Part shown: positions 6,452 to 8,687 of the stretch, one piece after another | Position numbering within the stretch: position 1 is the first letter of the stretch | Layout of the letters: every line of letters starts with the position of its first letter | NCBI GenBank assembly: GCA_040758525.1 | Contig: JBFLVQ010000414.1 | Location: forward strand, 1-8,687 | Reading direction: 5' to 3' | Length of the DNA stretch: 8,687 nt | From: JBFLVQ01 sp040758525 | GTDB taxonomy: Bacteria; Acidobacteriota; Blastocatellia; Chloracidobacteriales; JADJPF01 | Notes under the pieces: generated by a model | The model's database searches: none | Seen by the model: only the letters and a program-made list of their open reading frames with translations | Told to the model about the DNA's origin: nothing | Translations under genes and position numbers: made by a program

Positions 6452-8290
6452 ATGTCAATTTCTCATACAACTCCTGCTAATGCAGGAGTTGCTACTCAAT
6501 TTATCCCAAGACTAGATCAAGCAGTCTTTGGTAATGGCAGGGTGCTTGGTCTAATATCGCCAACCAGTGCGATAGAATGGCTCTGTCTACCGCGTTTTGA
6601 TTCACCTTCCTTATTTGCCCGTATACTAGATCAGGAAAAGGGTGGTACTTTCCGTTTTCTCGTCGCTGATCAGGAAATAATCGGAAATCTCAGCTATATT
6701 ACCAACACTAACGTATTGCAGACACGTTTTGAGCATAATGGTTGTATTTGGGAGCTAATCGATTTTGCTCCTCGTATTCCTGAAGGACTAAATGTACGTG
6801 TTCCATTAGAGTTGATCCGATTACTACGCCCTATTAAAGGACAACCGCGTCTACGTGTCGATTTCGATCCACGACCTGACTATGCACGCACACATGCTGA
6901 ATTTATTCAAATAACCGATGGAATAGAGATCTTAGGGGGAGCCACACCAATGACCCTGAAGACCAATCTACCTATTCCCTATGTATTGAACAGACATGAA
7001 TTTGCTCTGAATCGACCGATCTTCTTCCAACTTATCTATGGTCATCGAGATATAATACCGACGGTTGCTAGTATACAGCATGATCTAGATTTAACTGTCG
7101 CAGGTTGGCGTGCTTGGGTAAAGACCTGTGCCCTGCCAACCTTTGCACCAGCAGCAGTTTTACGTTCAGCACTGTGTCTAAAATTGCATGTCTACCATGA
7201 TACTGGGGCAATTATTGCTGCCACTACTACCAGCATACCAGAGGCAATGGGAACGCCACGCACTTGGGATTACCGATACTGCTGGCTACGCGATGCTGCT
7301 TTTGTTGTAGAAGCGCTACGGCGGCTTAGTCATCTTAATGAAGGGGAACGATTCATATATTTTCTGCGCGATGTTGCCGAAGCAGGTCCATTACAACCCG
7401 TCTATGGAATCGATGGCAGACGTGATCTAACCGAAGAGTTTCTCCCACATTTGTCTGGCTTTGGCAACAATGGTTATGTACGAATAGGAAATTCCGCCTA
7501 TTTACAACGACAAAATGATCTAATGGGAGAACTGATTCTCTGTCTAGAAACGCTTCTTAATGATCCGCGTATTGTGCTAGATGATACAGAAGGATTCTTT
7601 CTACTGATCGAAAAATTGGTAGAAGAAGCAATAAATGCGGCTCCTACGCCTGACACAGGGATCTGGGAGTTCCGTTCCTTTTTACGCCCTTATACATTTT
7701 CACGAGCAATGTGCTGGGTAGCAACACATAGAGGCGCCGTGTTGGCGCGCAAATTTGGGCGTGACAACTTAGCAGCGCGATGGGAAAAGATTGCTATGCA
7801 AGAACAGCAGCTTATCCTTGCACGTGGCTTTAATAGCAATACGGGGTTTTTTACCCAAGCTTTGGATGGTGAATTCCCTGATGCTGCCAATCTATTGTTG
7901 CCTTCATTAGGAATTATTGATGCACGTGATCCACGTTTTATTTCAACAGTGGAAGCCTATCAACGCTTATTGGTTGATCAAGGATTAATGTTGCGCTATC
8001 GCAATCTAGATGATTTTGGCGCCACTACTAGCGCATTCACTATCTGCTCTTTCTGGCACGCAGAGGCACTGGCATTGATGGGTAGGCTTGATGAAGCGAT
8101 CGTACTATTTGAAAAGTTGCTTACCTATGCCAATCATGTAGGACTTTTTTCTGAAGATATAGAGCCAATCGCAGCTACGTTATTAGGAAATTTTCCACAA
8201 GCTTATACTCATGTAGGATTGATACATGCAGCAATAACTATTGGTGAGTTGTTAGAAGCAAGAGATGGAAAAGTGCGAGCTTGGGCTTAA
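6452..8290 (+). CDS. Glycoside hydrolase family 15 protein (glucoamylase or trehalase type)
   Basis: Cytoplasmic glycosidase of 612 aa; no signal peptide is visible. The N-terminal beta-sandwich domain (about 15-220) opens with AVFGNGRVLGLISPTSAIEWLCLPRFDSPSL-type sequence (24-53). The (alpha/alpha)6 catalytic domain (about 235-605) contains WDYRYCWLRD (272-281), the likely general acid E406 in GIWEFR, and the likely base E568 in GLFSEDIEP, followed by LGNFPQAYTHVGLI (578-591). GH15 enzymes are inverting and release glucose from alpha-glucans, dextran-type glucans or trehalose. Several bacterial and archaeal members of this two-domain type are trehalases, so the substrate is open. ATG 6452 has GGAG 7 bases upstream, inside the last codons of the antiporter gene, and stop and start are 4 bp apart. 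An ATG at 6392 within the antiporter gene is rejected. Confidence 0.93.
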   Translation: MSISHTTPANAGVATQFIPRLDQAVFGNGRVLGLISPTSAIEWLCLPRFDSPSLFARILDQEKGGTFRFLVADQEIIGNLSYITNTNVLQTRFEHNGCIWELIDFAPRIPEGLNVRVPLELIRLLRPIKGQPRLRVDFDPRPDYARTHAEFIQITDGIEILGGATPMTLKTNLPIPYVLNRHEFALNRPIFFQLIYGHRDIIPTVASIQHDLDLTVAGWRAWVKTCALPTFAPAAVLRSALCLKLHVYHDTGAIIAATTTSIPEAMGTPRTWDYRYCWLRDAAFVVEALRRLSHLNEGERFIYFLRDVAEAGPLQPVYGIDGRRDLTEEFLPHLSGFGNNGYVRIGNSAYLQRQNDLMGELILCLETLLNDPRIVLDDTEGFFLLIEKLVEEAINAAPTPDTGIWEFRSFLRPYTFSRAMCWVATHRGAVLARKFGRDNLAARWEKIAMQEQQLILARGFNSNTGFFTQALDGEFPDAANLLLPSLGIIDARDPRFISTVEAYQRLLVDQGLMLRYRNLDDFGATTSAFTICSFWHAEALALMGRLDEAIVLFEKLLTYANHVGLFSEDIEPIAATLLGNFPQAYTHVGLIHAAITIGELLEARDGKVRAWA

Positions 8291-8324
8291 TTGAGATCAA
8301 AACCACCTCGGCTAGATAATATAA

Positions 8325-8376
8325 AGCAGTTAAACGGCAGGTAAATTACTAGTTCAATATCAAGGCCTGAACTGCT
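8325..8376 (+). terminator. Bulged stem-loop 35 bases after the GH15 stop codon
   Basis: AGCAGTT (8325-8331) pairs with AACTGCT (8370-8376), and CAGG (8338-8341) continues the helix with CCTG (8366-8369) across a 6-base bulge. It is a possible 3'-end stabiliser of the antiporter-glycosidase mRNA. There is no T tract, so it is not a clear intrinsic terminator. Confidence 0.3.
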
Positions 8377-8422
8377 ATTGTAAAATCTATACTGAGCAAT
8401 AAATAAATAGATAATGGATTAC

Positions 8423-8452
8423 TTGACAAGGGTCACCTAGCGGGTGTACATT
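8423..8452 (+). promoter_or_regulatory. Candidate sigma-70 promoter for a transcript at the right end
   Basis: A perfect -35 TTGACA (8423-8428) and TACATT (8447-8452) are separated by 18 bp, giving a start near 8459. An inverted repeat overlaps it: CCTAG (8436-8440) and CTAGG (8453-8457), extended by CAAG (8427-8430) and CTTG (8458-8461). This could be an operator. Confidence 0.45.
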
Positions 8453-8458
8453 CTAGGC

Positions 8459-8649
8459 TTGAGCTTACTTACTTGAGAAAGGACTTTTGGCCACATAAGT
8501 CATCTGACCTGTCATCGTTTCCCCTCGAGCGCTGGTAAAACTCCAATGCCGTAATAGGAACCTGGGTGGATCGAACAGCTTGGTGAGCCGAAAGCTTCCT
8601 GACCTGTTTTCCGGTTTTTTAGCGATCTTCGGTTGGTAGCCGAATTTTT
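8459..8649 (+). ncRNA. Candidate small untranslated RNA or leader, function unknown
   Basis: About 190 bases lie between a plausible promoter and a good intrinsic terminator. Potential stems include GACTT/AAGTC (8482-8500 region) and AGGA...AGCTT with AAGCT-TCCT (about 8557-8600). The 9-mer CTGACCTGT occurs twice (8504-8512 and 8599-8607). No plus-strand reading frame of note is present. I do not recognise the family. Alternatives are a leader of a gene beyond the right edge, or decay of an old gene: the minus strand keeps one frame open over 8465-8647. Confidence 0.35.
8628..8649 (+). terminator. Rho-independent terminator
   Basis: TTCGGTT (8628-8634) pairs with AGCCGAA (8638-8644), 7 bp with one G-T wobble and a 3-base loop, followed directly by five T residues (8645-8649). 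This is the best intrinsic terminator in the window. It reads on the plus strand and stands about 340 bp past the GH15 stop, so it probably ends a separate transcript rather than the operon. Confidence 0.65.
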
Positions 8650-8687
8650 AATTGATAAAATTGTAAATATTTACCAAACACATACAT

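Larger units (their letters stand above)
8291..8687. other. Non-coding right end of the window, no recognised gene
   Basis: About 400 bp downstream of the GH15 operon. It holds a bulged stem (8325-8376), a candidate promoter (8423-8452), a candidate structured transcript (from about 8459) ending at an intrinsic terminator (8628-8649), and an AT-rich tail with a 12-bp perfect palindrome (GTAAATATTTAC, 8663-8674). The middle (8510-8600) looks richer in G and C than the surrounding intergenic DNA. I find no tRNA, tmRNA, RNase P, SRP or riboswitch signature that I know. Confidence 0.6.

Noticed and set aside
8560..8580. TGGATCGAAC, resembling a tRNA T-loop
   Set aside because: No matching acceptor, D or anticodon arms could be found around it.

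Overview
This 8.7 kb bacterial window is of modest GC and densely coded. It carries eight protein-coding genes (one cut by the left edge) and about 400 bp of non-coding sequence at the right end. I see no rRNA, tRNA, CRISPR array, insertion sequence or phage gene. The phylum cannot be fixed from sequence alone. A sigma-54-type activator implies an organism that uses sigma-54. A PhaE/phasin-like small protein hints at polyhydroxyalkanoate storage. The other families (CorC/CNNM transporter, CPA2 antiporter, GH15 glycosidase, QueC-like PP-loop enzyme, TetR) occur widely in free-living heterotrophs.

Left part (1-1632): two response regulators of different families diverge from a 239-bp spacer. 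On the minus strand is an NtrC-type regulator (receiver plus the start of an AAA+ domain, truncated by the window edge). On the plus strand is a NarL/LuxR-type regulator. No histidine kinase is visible, so their sensors lie elsewhere.

Middle part (1633-4259): a small coiled-coil phasin-like gene (minus) diverges from a CorC/HlyC-type membrane transporter gene (plus). The latter converges, with only 5 bp between stop codons, on a QueC-like ATP-pyrophosphatase gene (minus). The PP-loop protein has no deazaguanine-pathway neighbours, and its substrate-site region departs from textbook QueC.

Right part (4355-8290): a TetR regulator (minus) diverges from a two-gene plus-strand operon. The operon encodes a Kef/NapA-type monovalent cation:proton antiporter and a GH15 glycosidase (glucoamylase or trehalase type), with 4 bp between stop and start. 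The intergenic region holds a perfect 19-bp palindrome lying on a consensus -10 box, plus a second inverted repeat upstream. This looks like a classic local repressor circuit, and the inference is that TetR controls the antiporter-glycosidase pair.

The right end (8291-8687) holds no convincing protein gene. It does contain a plausible sigma-70 promoter (8423-8452) followed about 175 bp later by a good intrinsic terminator (8628-8649), with several potential stems between. The simplest reading is a short untranslated transcript or a leader of unknown kind, and it is the most open question in the window.
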